A stretch of DNA of 64,000 nucleotides from Bugula neritina (lineage: Eukaryota > Bryozoa > Gymnolaemata > Cheilostomatida > Bugulidae): NCBI GenBank assembly GCA_964035545.1, contig OZ037765.1, forward strand, positions 2,785,001 to 2,849,000. The letters run 5' to 3'. A program made the translations under genes and the position numbers. The notes below the pieces were generated by a model that searched no databases, was not told the origin of the DNA, and saw nothing but the letters and a program-made list of their open reading frames with translations. This document shows positions 62,581 through 64,000 of this stretch, piece by piece (the first letter of the stretch is position 1; the number at the start of each line of letters is the position of its first letter).

Positions 62581-63196
62581 CCTATTCTTTTACCAAACAA
62601 TCACCACCCCGCTCCAACCTGTAAATTTATCAAGTAGAGATACCTTCACGAAGCATACTGACAAAATGTATTTTATTATTAGCAAGCCAGCTAAACTGAG
62701 AGAGCAGGTTTCTTGCAGTGTGCGTGCATGCCTGCGTGCGTGCGTGTGGCTTTTTACAGGAAGAAGGTAAGAGATGATGGGTGGCTGAGCTAGGGTGTAG
62801 GTGAGTGAGTGAAGGGTAGAGTGAAAGAGAGATGCGGGTTTTAGCAATTGTTTCTTCAACTATGTATAAAGTAAATTAGACAAAAAATCCTCAATTACCT
62901 GATAAACCAGAAAATCTTGCATAAATATTGCTATTTACATATTTAGGTCTATAGACATAGAATGCTATAGCCTGAAAATTCTTGGTTTCGAAGGACTAAT
63001 TGTTACAATGCGGTGCAGTGGTTTCTCTGGTAAAATTCCTAACCTGCCATAAATCCCTTTGTGGCATATCCTGTCGAAGATTGGGAGATTAAACCTAATT
63101 ACTGCATTTGTATAATAAGTGACTGCAACATGACACATGTTCCTATCAGCATGTTTTAGAAAACAGTCGTGAATCTTGTGAAGAAAATGTCTCCCA

Positions 63197-64000
63197 CTTG
63201 AAGAAAATTTATTATTTCTCTGACGCGGAGCAGCTAGCTGCCCAATATAAGAATTTTAAAAAAATTGCAAATTTCGTGTCTCGTGAAGATGATTTTAGAT
63301 TTCATGCTTAGTGGAACTCTTTTTCAACCAGTCATGACATAAATGCCTGTGATGGTGTAGGTGGACCGATTGAAAGAAAAGCTGCTAAAGCAGATTTGCA
63401 AGCAGTAACTCCCAGACATTTGTTAAATCCCCAAGACTTGTTTTAGTGGGACTCATCCCACATATAGAAAATGTGACTTTTTTTCTCTATCACTAATCAT
63501 TCCCGTCTCAAAATATGCTCGCTTCTCACTTGCAAAGACCGTGCCTGGTACCTGTGAATATCATTGTTTTACCCTTACAGTTAGCGAAGAACTGAATGCC
63601 AAGAACATGTCAGCAAATGATACAATACAAACTGCTGTTTTCATCTAAGGTAAACTTTATGTAAACATGGTAAAATTTGTTGCCCAAGAGTAGAACATTT
63701 TAACAGATGCGCATATGATGAGAACTGGTGAGTAGGTTGTGTCCTAACCAAATTTTGGGAAGAAAATGATCTACTCATTAAAATTATGCACTTCTATGGA
63801 CATACCCACTCATTTCACTGGCCTTCCCTGGAGGATAAAGGCTGGGCACCAAAACAATGTGTAATCTGTTATGTTAAGACGCTGATTACATTCAATGGAA
63901 AGAAGCACTACCTACAGGCATATGATGCAACTGATGCAACCTTCCTCTCATGGATATTATTCAGGCTTTATGTAAAAATTTTGTGCAAACTTTCATAAAT
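63197..64000 (+). pseudogene. Decayed transposon-associated ORF (unnamed family)
   Basis: Plus-strand frames read IYYFSDAEQLAAQYKNFKKI, NFVSREDDFRFHA, a TAG, then TSHDINACDGVGGPIERKA, and later KIMHFYGHTHSFHWPSLED. This order (SDG-like, HEEDFG-like, ATSHGKxxCDGVGGTVKR-like, FMHPHGPSPSFHWP-like) is one I recall from repetitive proteins in cnidarian, sponge and arthropod genomes, probably mobile-element derived. The name and superfamily are not certain. Stops and frameshifts interrupt it, and it runs off the window. Confidence 0.6.

Larger units (their letters stand above)
61322..64000 (+). mobile_element. Decayed DNA transposon with GGGTCATTCC end (right end outside window)
   Basis: The left end, GGGTCATTCCACGCCAACTC after TTAT, matches the terminus of the MITE at 53,192. 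About 1.9 kb of AT-rich non-coding DNA follows, then a broken ORF from about 63,200. If the ORF belongs to the same element, this would be the larger relative of the MITE. No matching right end is seen in the window, so the extent is a guess. Confidence 0.5.

Overview
The window looks like nuclear DNA of an animal. It is visibly AT-rich, genes are split by GT-AG introns, and it holds a LINE, DNA transposons, MITEs and long microsatellites. The main genes encode modular type I membrane receptors (PAN/apple, fibronectin III and sushi modules with a tyrosine-rich tail), a metazoan architecture. A non-bilaterian such as a sponge or cnidarian is my best guess, but nothing seen here proves the lineage.

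Layout. 1-10.7 kb: no gene recognised; a purine-rich tract (5.2-5.5 kb) and a long degenerate trinucleotide-rich stretch (about 6.9-10.7 kb). 10,748-12,819: a decayed pogo-like DNA transposon with 25-bp terminal inverted repeats and TA flanks. About 13.3-16.15 kb: a decayed minus-strand LINE whose reverse transcriptase and restriction-like endonuclease motifs can still be read. 16.2-23.8 kb: no supported gene. 23,883-24,828 (minus): a two-exon gene for a 61-residue secreted peptide with a Lys-Arg site at the exon junction.

25,461 to the right edge: a head-to-tail array of four copies (A-D) of one receptor gene. The full module order is signal peptide, PAN/apple, second PAN-like, an unnamed 166-residue beta-rich domain, FN3, a second unnamed domain, FN3, a domain like the membrane-proximal region of receptor tyrosine phosphatases with a furin-like RKKR site, sushi/CCP, transmembrane helix, and a tail with four Tyr motifs. 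Module junctions are nearly all phase 1, so modules can be lost or exchanged in frame. A (25,461-30,395) lacks the second FN3 and the RKKR domain. B (32,155-40,971) has all modules but carries a stop codon, a 2-nt deletion and a broken splice donor. C (42,831-51,111) has a short Ser/Thr-rich exon in place of sushi, and an inserted TAA removes the last Tyr motif. D (55,798-60,274 and beyond) shows only its first four exons. The copies share an upstream block with a GGAA (ETS-like) core. Exons are near-identical while introns differ strongly.

The array has features expected of a lineage-specific recognition-receptor family (innate immunity or self/non-self recognition), but that role is inferred from architecture only. 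The right end (61.3-64 kb) holds a mobile element with GGGTCATTCC ends and a decayed ORF.
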